Assembly (NCBI GenBank): GCA_964388485.1
Contig: CAYMAS010000007.1
Span: forward strand, 47,552-111,551
Length of the DNA: 64,000 nucleotides
Reading direction: 5' to 3'
From: JBCDKH01 sp964388485
Lineage (GTDB): Bacteria; Planctomycetota; Phycisphaerae; Tepidisphaerales; Tepidisphaeraceae
The notes beneath the pieces were generated by a model. That model did no database searches and was not told the DNA's origin. It was given only the letters and a program-made list of their open reading frames with translations. Within the stretch, counting starts at the first letter, position 1; each line of letters starts with the position of its first letter. Shown piece by piece: positions 34,223 to 43,808 of this stretch. The position numbers were made by a program, and so were the translations under genes.

Positions 34223-34552
34223 TTACCACTCCAGATCAAGCGCATCGTGTATGGCTTCAACGATTGCATTCATTTCGTCCTGATCGCAGTGCGAAATGAA
34301 GTTCAGCAGGCTCGTCCGAGCGATGGTCATCCGATTGCTGCAATTGGCAGCAGAGGTACGAGCGAGCCGATGCTCGGGAGCGTCAAGCAGCACCTCTGAC
34401 GGCACGTTCCGAACGGTTGATGTCACGGGAACGCAGGTAACGTTGCTGAGGTGTGGCAACAGACGGTCGCTTGTGACGATGACGCACGGCCGAACACCGA
34501 GAGACTCATCGAAGTCTGCCCAGTACAAGTCGCCGCGCCTAGGAATCCGCAC
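34223..34552 (-). CDS. PemK/MazF-family mRNA interferase toxin
   Basis: 109 residues, typical of the family. Starts RRGDLYWADFDESLGVRPCVIVTSD, the MazF beta-barrel opening (G-x-x-x-x-x-x-x-x-x-x-x-R-P-x-V-V), followed by NVTCVPVTST and the helix ISHCDQDEMNAIVEAIHDAL. These toxins cleave mRNA. The gene overlaps the upstream antitoxin gene by 14 bases and precedes dnaJ by 56 bases. The second half contains Cys residues (AANCSN, SHCDQ) that are not typical but harmless to the fold. Probably active with its partner. Confidence 0.85.
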   Translation of the reverse strand: MRIPRRGDLYWADFDESLGVRPCVIVTSDRLLPHLSNVTCVPVTSTVRNVPSEVLLDAPEHRLARTSAANCSNRMTIARTSLLNFISHCDQDEMNAIVEAIHDALDLEW

Positions 34553-34799
34553 GACGCTTTTCCTCGGCTAGAGCCACGGCTTCAGCATGACCAGGCCAGT
34601 GGCTAAAATCCTCTTCTTCAAGAACATGTGTCGCTGCACGAACTTGAGCCTCAGCAATCAAAGCGTCTTCCTCTTCGGGCGACAAGGGAACCTCGTCCAA
34701 GAAGGTCAGAATCGCGTTGCGGCGGCCGTGAAAATCCAGCGGTTCGTTCGCTTCCACGCGACCGTCAGAGGTAATCGTGACTCGAAGAGCTTGGAGCAT
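34539..34799 (-). CDS. Antitoxin of the PemK/MazF pair
   Basis: 86 residues. Residues 1-35 hold short strands (LRVTITSDGRVEANEPLDFHG) that fit an AbrB-like or small DNA-binding beta region, and residues 40-86 form acidic helices (LSPEEEDALIAEAQVRAATHVLEEEDFSHWPG), the part expected to wrap the toxin. It overlaps the toxin start by 14 bases, the classical antitoxin-first order. Located between groEL1 and dnaJ. Identification rests mainly on size, composition and overlap. Confidence 0.7.
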   Translation of the reverse strand: MLQALRVTITSDGRVEANEPLDFHGRRNAILTFLDEVPLSPEEEDALIAEAQVRAATHVLEEEDFSHWPGHAEAVALAEEKRRADS

Positions 34800-34883
34800 G
34801 TCGGTTGGATTCTATCGACAATGAAAGCCGCTAACGCAGCATTACCAGCGTCAGCGGGGATTTAGAGGATTGGGTTGCTGGAT

Positions 34884-36509
<1,626 letters not shown>

Positions 36510-36531
36510 GGTTGGTTTCGTTGTTGGTGTA

Positions 36532-36618
36532 CTTGTTACTGGTTACTTGGACCGAAGAACTTGCTCGTTACCTGGACGCTCGGGCTCTCGACCCAAGCCA
36601 CAAGTAACGAGTAACAAG
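36532..36618. repeat. Inverted repeat between groES and groEL1
   Basis: Arms 36532-36549 and 36601-36618 are complementary at 17 of 18 positions (cttgttactggttacttg). The 51-base loop contains another related copy (cttgctcgttacctgg). It lies in the spacer between two genes of one operon and would form a stable mRNA hairpin, perhaps setting the GroES:GroEL ratio by processing or attenuation. Confidence 0.6.
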
Positions 36619-36625
36619 TGGCGAC

Positions 36626-36916
36626 CTACTCAAGAACGCCCAGCAGGTCGCTCTCGCGGAGCAGGACGAACTTCTCGGAGTCGATCTCGACTTCAGTGCC
36701 GCTGTACTTGCCGTAGACGACGGTCTCGCCCTCGCTGACGGAAACAGGGGTGCGCTTGCCGTTGTCGTCGAGTTTGCCGGGGCCGACGGCGACGATCTTG
36801 CCGCGGGTGGGCTTCTCCTTGGCGGCGTCGGGAAGGACGATGCCGCTCTTGGTGGTTTCTTCGGCTTCGAGCTGGCGGACGACGACGCGGTCGTTAAGAG
36901 GGTTGAGGGTCGGCAT
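36626..36916 (-). CDS. groES: Co-chaperonin GroES
   Basis: 96 residues. NPLNDRVVVRQLEAEETTKSGIVLPDAAKEKPTRG and the mobile loop, then GKIVAVGPGKLDDNG and VVYGKYSGTEVEIDSEKFVLLRESDLLGVL, the whole GroES fold. Caps GroEL. No CIRCE (TTAGCACTC-N9-GAGTGCTAA) was found upstream, so HrcA control is not supported. Precedes groEL1. Confidence 0.96.
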   Translation of the reverse strand: MPTLNPLNDRVVVRQLEAEETTKSGIVLPDAAKEKPTRGKIVAVGPGKLDDNGKRTPVSVSEGETVVYGKYSGTEVEIDSEKFVLLRESDLLGVLE

Positions 36917-36979
36917 TGCTGTGTCGGGAGAGGTGAGTCGTTAGTGGTGGAGTCGGCCCGAAGTGGACCGGCTCAAAAT

Positions 36980-37007
36980 CCCGCTCCGGCGGTTGGGCCG
37001 GGGCGGG
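36980..37007 (-). terminator. Rho-independent terminator after the carbonic anhydrase gene
   Basis: 11-bp stem (36980-36990 with 36997-37007, one G-T pair) with six-base loop; on the minus strand it is followed by gatttt. It lies 17 bases past the stop of the minus-strand carbonic anhydrase and before groES, so groES probably has its own promoter in 36917-36979. Confidence 0.7.
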
Positions 37008-37023
37008 AGGGTAAATGGAAGCA

Positions 37024-37770
37024 TCAGCTGCCGTGGTTGTGGCCCTCGTGGCCGTGACCTTCGTGGTGCATGTCATCCATGGAGACGACGCTGACCTTGC
37101 CGGTGTCGAGGTCGTAGACGGCCGGGACGACCTTGAGCTTGCCGCTCTTGATCGCCTCGCCGACGATCGGCTGCGAGTTCTCCATCTGATCGACGACCAG
37201 GCGGACGTTCTCCTGGATGGCCTTCATGAGCAGGTTGTCCGTCTCGTGCTCCATCGCCTTGCGGACGGCGGGGCGGATGTCTTCGATCAGGTCATGGATC
37301 TGGCCCGGGAAGCTGGCTTCACCCTTCTCGGCCTTCACGGCAGCGTCGACCGCACCGCACGACTCGTGCCCCATGATGACCAGCAGCGGCGACTCTAGAA
37401 CGGCGACGGCATACTCGATGCTCGCCAGCTCGTAATCGTCGACCACGTTGCCGGCGACGCGGATGACGAACAGGTCACCCGGGTTGGCGTCGAAGGCCAG
37501 CTCCGGTGCGACCCGAGAGTCGGCGCAGGAGACGATGATCGCGTACGGGCTCTGGCCCTTGGCGAGCTCGGCCCGCTCCTTGACGCTCATGGTCGCAGTG
37601 GCCTCGCCGTTGACGAAGCGTTGGTTGCCCTCCATGAGACGAGTCAGGGCTTCGCCGCCGGTCTTGGCCTTGTCGCCGCCGTGATCGTCAGCGGTAGCGG
37701 TGGTCGCACAGCCGAGCGTGACGGCGCAGGCGGCGGCGAGGGCGAGGGATTTGGTGAGGGTGTGGAACAT
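37024..37770 (-). CDS. Envelope-targeted beta-carbonic anhydrase with His-rich tail
   Basis: 248 residues. Signal sequence with lipobox-like VTLGC (Cys 21), or possibly an ordinary signal peptide cut after ATADD. The mature enzyme shows the beta-class zinc site: Cys82 and Asp84/Arg86 in VSCADSRVAPE, His135 and Cys138 in MGHESCGAVDA. Neighbouring helices (LMEGNQRFVNGEA) are also typical. It interconverts CO2 and bicarbonate. The last 15 residues, MHHEGHGHEGHNHGS, are His/Gly-rich and could bind Zn or other metals. Exported beta-CAs are less common than cytosolic ones. Placed in a chaperone cluster between a toxin module and groES; its own terminator suggests independent transcription. Confidence 0.85.
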   Translation of the reverse strand: MFHTLTKSLALAAACAVTLGCATTATADDHGGDKAKTGGEALTRLMEGNQRFVNGEATATMSVKERAELAKGQSPYAIIVSCADSRVAPELAFDANPGDLFVIRVAGNVVDDYELASIEYAVAVLESPLLVIMGHESCGAVDAAVKAEKGEASFPGQIHDLIEDIRPAVRKAMEHETDNLLMKAIQENVRLVVDQMENSQPIVGEAIKSGKLKVVPAVYDLDTGKVSVVSMDDMHHEGHGHEGHNHGS

Positions 37771-37884
37771 GTGTCTGGATGTCTCCGAGTAGAGCTGGTG
37801 ACTAGCCGCGCGTCGCGGCGATGAAGTCGTCGGGGGATGATGACAGAGGTGGCGGTTTTCGGGGAGGTTGGAAGTGCATTTGCT

Positions 37885-38211
37885 CTATCGGTTTCCGGTG
37901 ATGACGCTCGCTGCCTCCCGCGGGATATTGACGAGCGCGCGGCCTTCGAGGCGGTCGATGGTCTTGAGAATGAGCTTCCTGTCCGCGGTAAAGAGCTTGT
38001 TTGGCCGGGCGAAGCCGTTGCCGCGGAGCCTTCGGTGAAGCGTGTCGTTGGGGCTGATGCTCATGGCTTGCGCGTCATCGGAGAAGCTCGTCATCTGGCA
38101 GGCGATGAAGTCGTGCCGACCTGCAAGTGCGAGCACCATGGTGGGGCGTCGTTTGCTGCCGGAGAGGTCGCTGAACGGGAACTCCATCGTCACGATGTCG
38201 CCCGCGGTCAC
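37885..38211 (-). CDS. PemK/MazF-like toxin
   Basis: 108 residues: MTAGDIVTMEFPFSDLSGSKRRPTMVLA is the typical PemK start (G-D-I-V ... F-P-F-S-D-x-S-x-x-K-x-R-P-x-V-L). The rest (DFIACQMTS, LHRRLRGNGFARPNKLFTADRKLILKTIDRLEG) matches the subgroup where the C-terminal helix starts with a basic stretch. It overlaps the upstream antitoxin by four bases (ATGA). The second PemK-type module of the cluster. Confidence 0.85.
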   Translation of the reverse strand: MTAGDIVTMEFPFSDLSGSKRRPTMVLALAGRHDFIACQMTSFSDDAQAMSISPNDTLHRRLRGNGFARPNKLFTADRKLILKTIDRLEGRALVNIPREAASVITGNR

Positions 38212-38474
38212 TCGGCCTCCTTCGGCTCATCCTCGTCATCGAGGTTCGGCAGATCGTCGAGGTAAGCCCACGCTTCATCCTCTTCAGGTCGCAGCCAATC
38301 TTCCGCCAACGCCGCCTCACTCATCAGAGCACACTCGATGCCGCTCCCCGCCTGCTCGGCTGACGCCGGCTCATCCAGCACGGTCACCAGTGCCCGCCGT
38401 CCAGACGGCAACTGCACCGCCTCGCGAAGCGAGACGCGGCCCTTGTCATCGATGATGGCTTCGTGCGTGGTCAT
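38208..38474 (-). CDS. Antitoxin of the second PemK-like pair
   Basis: 88 residues from the ATG at 38474; the frame extends to 38513 but that part is basic and unlike the family. MTTHEAIIDDKGRVSLREAVQLPSGRRALVTVLDE is a beta-rich N-terminal DNA-binding region of AbrB type, then an acidic helix rich in Asp/Glu (LRPEEDEAWAYLDDLPNLDDEDEPKEAE) expected to bind the toxin. Four-base overlap with the toxin gene downstream. Confidence 0.72.
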   Translation of the reverse strand: MTTHEAIIDDKGRVSLREAVQLPSGRRALVTVLDEPASAEQAGSGIECALMSEAALAEDWLRPEEDEAWAYLDDLPNLDDEDEPKEAE

Positions 38475-38513
38475 GGTGGTTCTGGTAAAGGCTCGCGACC
38501 CCTTTTCCCTCAT

Positions 38514-38816
38514 TCACCTTTCTTTGCGCTCGTTCAACCACCGCTCGAACGAACCGGCCGACTCGCTGGAGCGGCGGCCTTCGAGGAGGCCGCTGACGCT
38601 GATGTCCTCATCCAAATCTGGCCAGTGGAGGCCGAACGGGCTGAATTCGACGTTCGCCCACTCCGCTGGAGTGCCGTGGCGAAGCCGTGGGAACCACGCG
38701 GTTGGAACGGAGACGGTTCGGCCGTCGGCAAGGTCCACAGAGAGTGTGTCTTCCGTGACACGCGCGGCTGTGGGTTCAACCGCGGTGGTTGGAGCTTCAG
38801 TCGTCAAAGTGCTCAT
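38514..38816 (-). CDS. DUF2442 protein
   Basis: 100 residues: VTEDTLSVDLADGRTVSVPTAWFPRL ... WANVEFSPFGLHWPDLDEDISVSGLLEG is the DUF2442 signature (often described as the partner of DUF4160). The C-terminal Ser/Arg-rich tail is variable. Its start overlaps the end of the DUF4160 gene by 20 bases, so the two are coupled. DUF4160/DUF2442 pairs have toxin-antitoxin-like distribution, but a biochemical activity is not shown to my knowledge. Confidence 0.82.
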   Translation of the reverse strand: MSTLTTEAPTTAVEPTAARVTEDTLSVDLADGRTVSVPTAWFPRLRHGTPAEWANVEFSPFGLHWPDLDEDISVSGLLEGRRSSESAGSFERWLNERKER

Positions 38817-39036
38817 GCCAGTCCTTCAAGATGCGTTCGCGGTGCTCTTCGATAAGTCGAAGCAGTCGATTCAGTTCGTGCCGGGCAAAGCCGCGGTTGT
38901 CGGCGAGTTCGACCGTCGGGATCAGCCAAAACTTTGCTTCGCCGTTGCTCGCCCGGACGTGGACGTGGGGCGGCTCGTTGTTCTCCAGCGAGTAGAAGAA
39001 AAAGCGGTAACCGTCGAGTCGGAAGCTGGTCGGCAT
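38797..39036 (-). CDS. DUF4160 protein
   Basis: 79 residues: MPTSFRLDGYRFFFYSLENNEPPHVHVRASNGEAKFWL, with the PxHVH motif of DUF4160, then a helix-rich C-terminus (GFARHELNRLLRLIEEHRERILKDWHEHF). Overlaps the DUF2442 gene and lies five bases from groEL2's stop, so it is probably read through from the chaperonin transcript. Role unknown; commonly annotated as a TA-like accessory pair. Confidence 0.83.
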   Translation of the reverse strand: MPTSFRLDGYRFFFYSLENNEPPHVHVRASNGEAKFWLIPTVELADNRGFARHELNRLLRLIEEHRERILKDWHEHFDD

Positions 39037-39041
39037 CGCGA

Positions 39042-40679
39042 TCAGAAGTCCATGTCATCCATGCCCTCGTGGTCGTGATCGTCGCCACCGCCAGTTGAGG
39101 CTTCGACGACGATGCAGTCCGTCGTCAGCAGCAAGCACGCCACCTCGGCGGCGTTCTGCAGGGCGCTTCGCTCGACCTTCGTCGGCGTCAGGATGCCGGC
39201 CTTGACGAGGTCGACGTACTCGCCGGTCAGGGCGTTGAAGCCCTTGCCGTCCGACTCCATGATCTGGCGGACCACGACGCTGCCCGAGTGGCCGGCGTTG
39301 ACGGCGATCTGCTTAGCCGGGGCCATCAGGGCCTGGCGGATGATCTTGACGCCCACGAGCTCGTCGCCGGTCAGGTTCAGCTTGCTGCCGCCGTTGAGGG
39401 CGGCCATCGCCTTGATGTAGCTCGTGCCGCCGCCGGGCAGGACACCTTCTTCGATCGCGGCGCGGGTGGCATGCAGGGCGTCCTCGATGCGGCTCTTCTT
39501 CTCTTTTAGCTCCGCCTCGGTCGCGGCACCGACGTTCACCTGGGCCACGCCGCCGGCGAGCTTGGCCAGCCGCTCTTGCAGCTTCTCAACGTCGTAGTCG
39601 CTCGTCGTCGTGCTGATCTCGTCGCGAATCTGCTGGATGCGGGCCTGGATGTCTTCGGCCTCGCCGGCACCTTCGATGATCGTCGTGTTGTCGTTGTCGA
39701 TCGTCGCCTTCTTGCACATGCCGAGGTCGCTCAGCTCGACCTTCTCGATGTCGAAGCCGGTGTCCTTCATGACCGGGTTGGCACCGGTGAGCGTCGCGAT
39801 GTCCTGCAGCATCGCCTTGCGACGATCGCCGTAGCCAGGTGCCTTGACGGCCGCAACGTTCAGGATGCCGCGGAGCTTGTTGACGACGAGCGTTGCAAGC
39901 GCTTCACCATCGACGTCCTCGGCGATGATGAGCAACGGCCGCTTCTTGTCCTGCACCTTCTCGAGCAACGGCAAGAGCTTGGCGGCGGAGCTAATCTTCT
40001 CCTCGTGGACGAGAATGAAGGGCTTGTCGAACTCGACCTCCATGTCGTCCTGGTTCGTGATGAAGTTCGGTGACAGATAGCCGCGGTCGAACTGCATGCC
40101 CTCGACGACGTCAACGGTGGTGTCGAGCGCCTTGCCCTCTTCGACGGTGATGACGCCGTCCTTGCCGACCCGCATGAAGGCATCGGCCATGATCTTGCCG
40201 ACCTCGGGGTCGTTGTTGGCGCTGATGGTGGCGACGTTCTGGATATCGTCCTTGCTGGCGGCGTCGATGGGACGCGACTGCTCGAGCAGGTTGGCGGTCA
40301 CGGCCTCGACCGAGGCGCGGATGCCGCGGGCCATCGCCATGGCGTCGGTGCCGCTGGTCAGGTGCCGGTACGCCTCGCCGTAGATGGCTTCGGCGAGGAC
40401 GGTCGCGGTCGTCGTGCCATCGCCGGCGGCGTCGCCGGTCTTGGTGGCAGCCTCCTTGACGAGTTTGGCACCGATGTTCTCGTACTTGTCCTTGAGCTCG
40501 ACTTCCTCGGCGACGGTCACCCCGTCCTTCGTGATGGTCGGGGCTCCCCAGCCCTTGTCGATGACGGCGTTGCGGCCGCGGGGGCCGAGGGTGGTCTTGA
40601 CGGCACGGGCGAGCTTCTCGACGCCGGTGAGCAGGCTGCGGCGGGCGTCGGTATCGAACTGGAGCGTCTTAGCGGCCAT
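39042..40679 (-). CDS. groEL: Chaperonin GroEL, paralogue 2
   Basis: 545 residues, full-length: GPRGRNAVIDKGWGAPTITKDGVTVAEEVEL, GDGTTTATVLAEAI, LLPLLEKVQDKKRPLLIIAEDVDGEALATL, EEGVLPGGGTSYIKA. The C-terminus is GGGDDHDHEGMDDMDF, an acidic, His- and Met-containing tail in place of GGM repeats. Residues of the ATP site are intact. No groES is beside it; the groES 2 kb downstream could serve both. First gene of the minus-strand chaperone/TA cluster. Its 275-base upstream region (40680-40954) has no CIRCE; only the terminator of the gene before it. Confidence 0.95.
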   Translation of the reverse strand: MAAKTLQFDTDARRSLLTGVEKLARAVKTTLGPRGRNAVIDKGWGAPTITKDGVTVAEEVELKDKYENIGAKLVKEAATKTGDAAGDGTTTATVLAEAIYGEAYRHLTSGTDAMAMARGIRASVEAVTANLLEQSRPIDAASKDDIQNVATISANNDPEVGKIMADAFMRVGKDGVITVEEGKALDTTVDVVEGMQFDRGYLSPNFITNQDDMEVEFDKPFILVHEEKISSAAKLLPLLEKVQDKKRPLLIIAEDVDGEALATLVVNKLRGILNVAAVKAPGYGDRRKAMLQDIATLTGANPVMKDTGFDIEKVELSDLGMCKKATIDNDNTTIIEGAGEAEDIQARIQQIRDEISTTTSDYDVEKLQERLAKLAGGVAQVNVGAATEAELKEKKSRIEDALHATRAAIEEGVLPGGGTSYIKAMAALNGGSKLNLTGDELVGVKIIRQALMAPAKQIAVNAGHSGSVVVRQIMESDGKGFNALTGEYVDLVKAGILTPTKVERSALQNAAEVACLLLTTDCIVVEASTGGGDDHDHEGMDDMDF

Positions 40680-40903
40680 GGGTGAGTTATGGTTCTTGAA
40701 GGTGGTGTCGTTGAATCAACCGCCGCGACGAGGTCAGCGGCGGGATGACCCAACGCTGAACAACGGGCATGCCAGCCAATGAAGGTTCAAGAGTGAATTG
40801 CAAAGCAACGACTTATGATAAGCCAGACGTCGAGCAGAAGTAGGTCGACTGCCACGGCGGCAACACGGTGGGAGCACGGTTGCCGATATGGCAGGTCGCG
40901 AAT

Positions 40904-40929
40904 GAGCCGCCCGCTGACGCGGGCGGCTC
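40904..40929 (-). terminator. Hairpin after the metalloprotease gene
   Basis: Perfect 11-bp stem gagccgcccgc (40904-40914) with its complement (40919-40929), tetraloop tgac. It lies 25 bases beyond the minus-strand metalloprotease stop; followed by attcg on that strand, so no strong U-tract. Confidence 0.7.
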
Positions 40930-40954
40930 AGAAAATTCAGGTCAAAGAAGCTGC

Positions 40955-42529
40955 TTAACGGCGGCGACGCAGCAGCGTCAGGCCGCCGAGACCCGCTAAA
41001 GCAGCCGTCGTCGGCTCCGGCACGACCGTCGCGTGCCAGGCATCGAGCACGTCCAGGTCCGCCGAGTTGCCGAAGTTGTTCCGCAGCACCGTGAAATCGG
41101 CCAGATCGACGAGCAAGTCGCCCGTGAAGTCGCCGGTCGAGAAGCGAGCGGCACTGCCGAAGTTGTTGCGGAGGATCGTAAAGTCCGCCAGATCCACCGT
41201 GCCGTCGCCGTTGGCATCGCCCGCGATGCGGCCGGTGCCGTAGCTGGAGACGAACAGCTCGTAGAAGCCGGTGCTGCTGCTGAAGCCATCAACCTGCACG
41301 AAGTAGGTGCCGTCCTCGGGAACAATCAAGTCGAGGATCCACGAGTCGCTCGTTTCAAGCTCCTCGTCGTTGTCCGCACCTTGGCCGTAGTAGTCCAACT
41401 CGTTGCCGAAAGCGTCGACGACGCGGATGACGGTGTTGACCGTGTTGAAGATGCGCTGGTTGATCGACGTGCTGATCGCCTCGACGCTGAGGAAGTCGCC
41501 GGCGAAGGCTTCGATGGCAAAGGTATCGCGGTCGCTGAAGCTGCTGATGGCCCCCGAAACGGCGCCGGCTCGGCTCGGCAGGTAAGGCAAGCCCGAATCG
41601 CCGACGCTCGTGCCGGCAGGGCGGGTGTTGAGGACGTCGAGGAACTCGAGCGTCAGGTTCTGAGCCGAACCGACGGACGATCCCGCGTCGCCCGCTTCGC
41701 TGTCGATGGTGCCTTGGGCGGCGTACTGGAGCTTGATGAGCGACCGCTCGGATAGAGCAGTGCGACCATCGAAGAAGAAATTGAAGCTACCACCGAGAGC
41801 GGGCGTGCTCATGGTGTTCTCGAAGAAGTCGAATCCGGCCCGGGGCCCGTCGAAGTCGGGCTGGAAGATGTCGGCGATCGGCTGACCGAAGGGGCCACCG
41901 GCCGTGTTCGGCACGCCGTTGCCGATGGGGCCGAAGCTGTCGTGGTGCCGCAGGCCGAACGTGTGACCCAACTCGTGGGCTCCAACGTTGATGCTGTAGT
42001 TGATTTGATTGGCCGAAGGTTCCGACTGCAGGCCGTTGGTGCCGATGAGGCCGACATCGTTAGCGGCTGTGTTCCGGAAGTCGATGCCGGTGATTGCGAT
42101 CCCGCCCAGACCCTGCGAGTCGTAAGACAGCCGCGTGAAGTTGCCGCTCGGAACGCTCTGGCTGAACGAGATGTCAAAGCCGGTGTAAACGTCTTCGAGG
42201 CCCGCAACGATCGCCGCCCGCTCGCTCGAGTTGAAGACGCCGTTAGCGGCCTGCGAGAAGTCGACCCACACCTGCTGCGTCGTGTTGCCCGGCCCGAGCC
42301 GGCCGATGCTGCGGTCGATGTCGCCGAAGGTTTCGCCCTCGATCAGCGGCATGCCGCCGTGCTTGAGGTTCTCGTTGAAGTGGGCGATCCGGTCGGCGAT
42401 GACCTGCTCGCTGCCGCCGACCGGGTGAACCGGTGTGTCGCCCCAGGTGCAGACGGTGCAGGCGGCCACGCGATCAGCAGCGGCGACAAGGGCAGAGGCA
42501 GCGACGGCAAAGCGGAGGGAGGAATGCAT
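40955..42529 (-). CDS. Secreted zinc metalloprotease with dockerin-like repeats and PEP-CTERM anchor
   Basis: 524 residues from the ATG at 42529, which gives a proper signal peptide (MHSSLRFAVAASALVAAADRVAA); an ATG 102 bases upstream is in frame. The metzincin zinc motif is HELGHTFGLRHHD (about 188), in the NF038122-like family of planctomycete metalloproteases. A prepeptidase-like beta domain follows (DSWILDLIVPEDGTYFVQVDGF). Then two EF-hand/dockerin-type repeats: GDANGDGTVDLADFTILRNNFG and the degenerate GDFTGDLLVDLADFTVLRNNFG, calcium-binding spacing DxNxDxxxD in the first. It ends VPEPTTAALAGLGGLTLLRRRR, a PEP-CTERM sorting signal (PEP, hydrophobic helix, Arg cluster) read by exosortase. 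It would be secreted and anchored or released at the surface. Confidence 0.85.
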   Translation of the reverse strand: MHSSLRFAVAASALVAAADRVAACTVCTWGDTPVHPVGGSEQVIADRIAHFNENLKHGGMPLIEGETFGDIDRSIGRLGPGNTTQQVWVDFSQAANGVFNSSERAAIVAGLEDVYTGFDISFSQSVPSGNFTRLSYDSQGLGGIAITGIDFRNTAANDVGLIGTNGLQSEPSANQINYSINVGAHELGHTFGLRHHDSFGPIGNGVPNTAGGPFGQPIADIFQPDFDGPRAGFDFFENTMSTPALGGSFNFFFDGRTALSERSLIKLQYAAQGTIDSEAGDAGSSVGSAQNLTLEFLDVLNTRPAGTSVGDSGLPYLPSRAGAVSGAISSFSDRDTFAIEAFAGDFLSVEAISTSINQRIFNTVNTVIRVVDAFGNELDYYGQGADNDEELETSDSWILDLIVPEDGTYFVQVDGFSSSTGFYELFVSSYGTGRIAGDANGDGTVDLADFTILRNNFGSAARFSTGDFTGDLLVDLADFTVLRNNFGNSADLDVLDAWHATVVPEPTTAALAGLGGLTLLRRRR

Positions 42530-42738
42530 AAAGTCGAGTGGAACGGACGAGCCTCGGACCATCATCGCGGCGAGTGCGGGTTGATCCTGCAGGGTCTTCA
42601 GGAACGTTGCAAGTCGGTTTGGGTTCGTCATCCTGACGCCGCAGCTTCAAAATCAGATGACTCTGCTACAAACCGATCAGCCGCCATAGACGCTTCGGAG
42701 GCGACCTTTTACCCGCATCATGACGTAATGTGGTGGTC

Positions 42739-43782
42739 ATGTTCATCCGACTCGCCGTCTTCGCCGCTTGCGTCTGGCCGGCCGCTGCGTCGGCAGCGTT
42801 GTTAGCGGTCTACAACCCGGCCAAACACGACCGCTTCCTCAGCGGCAACATTGCCAACCCCGACTTCCTTCTGGCGGGTGTGGATCTGACGGGCGTCGGT
42901 GTCGGGACCAACGGCGGCGTCCTCATCAGCGACCAACACGTCCTCGTCGCAGACCACTACAAAGGCGGCAGCTACAGCTTCGTCAACGCCGCCGGACAGA
43001 CCGTGACCATCGGCGTCGACCAGCACACGCGGCTCACCACCGACGTCCGCACGAGTCAGCCGCGACTGGCTCCTCGCGTCGATGATCGCGGCAACGATCA
43101 GCTTCGCGTCGATCTTCAGCCGATCAGCAGTGCAACCTTCAGCGAGCCTGAGCCGCAGACCGTCGCCCTCGGCAGCGACGTCTCGATCGCAACGCTTTCG
43201 CGGCCGATTACCGCAGCGGACGGGCTGACGCCGATCAAGTTGACGACGCTGCTGCCGGGCGAGCTGCAGTTCGAGACGATCTGGGCCTATGACCAGAACA
43301 ACCGCATGGGCCGCAACGTGCTCGACGGCGGATCCATCAGCACGCCGAACGGCGTCGTCGGCACGACCGGCGTCGTCCTGGCCGGTGGCGGCAACGCGGC
43401 GACGTGGGCTATCGCCTATGACTTCGACACCACCATCAACGGCGGCACGGGCGGCGTCGGCGGAGACGAGATCGGATTGGTCGGCGGCGACAGTGGGCAT
43501 GCGGCCTTGCACGTCACCGACGACGGCGATGTGACGGTGGTTGGCGTCCACTATGCCGTTGTCACTTCCACCGGCACCTTGCCGCCTTCGGCAGACGAGT
43601 CGTACCTGAGCCTGTCGAGCTACGTCTTGCCGTACCGGGACCAGATCGACGCGATCCTCAACCCGCCGCTGGCGAGTCCGGCGATTCCAGAGCCGGCGGC
43701 GGTGAGCCTGCTGGCGACGACGTTGGTCCTGCTTCGCCGTCGTCAACAAGCGGAGTCGGTCAGCCGCGGACCGGAGGATTGA
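42739..43782 (+). CDS. Trypsin-like serine protease with PEP-CTERM anchor
   Basis: 347 residues. Signal peptide MFIRLAVFAACVWPAAASA. The fold has the chymotrypsin order: catalytic His context GGVLISDQHVLVADHYKGG (about 60), an Asp in GSDVSIATLSRPI (about 150), and the nucleophile in EIGLVGGDSGHAALHV (about 250), GDSG intact. The C-terminus AIPEPAAVSLLATTLVLLRRRQQ is a PEP-CTERM sorting signal. In the His segment the reading is VADHY where trypsins have AAHC, typical of the bacterial S1-like branch. ATG at 42739 preferred to GTGs 3 and 9 bases upstream. Divergent from the metalloprotease with a gap of 209 bases; both are likely extracellular processing enzymes. Confidence 0.8.
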   Translation: MFIRLAVFAACVWPAAASAALLAVYNPAKHDRFLSGNIANPDFLLAGVDLTGVGVGTNGGVLISDQHVLVADHYKGGSYSFVNAAGQTVTIGVDQHTRLTTDVRTSQPRLAPRVDDRGNDQLRVDLQPISSATFSEPEPQTVALGSDVSIATLSRPITAADGLTPIKLTTLLPGELQFETIWAYDQNNRMGRNVLDGGSISTPNGVVGTTGVVLAGGGNAATWAIAYDFDTTINGGTGGVGGDEIGLVGGDSGHAALHVTDDGDVTVVGVHYAVVTSTGTLPPSADESYLSLSSYVLPYRDQIDAILNPPLASPAIPEPAAVSLLATTLVLLRRRQQAESVSRGPED

Positions 43783-43808
43783 TCAATCTCGTTGAACCGC
43801 AGTCGTGC

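Noticed and set aside
36917..37023. CIRCE element for HrcA before groES
   Set aside because: No TTAGCACTC-N9-GAGTGCTAA or close form found here or before groEL2 (40680-40954).
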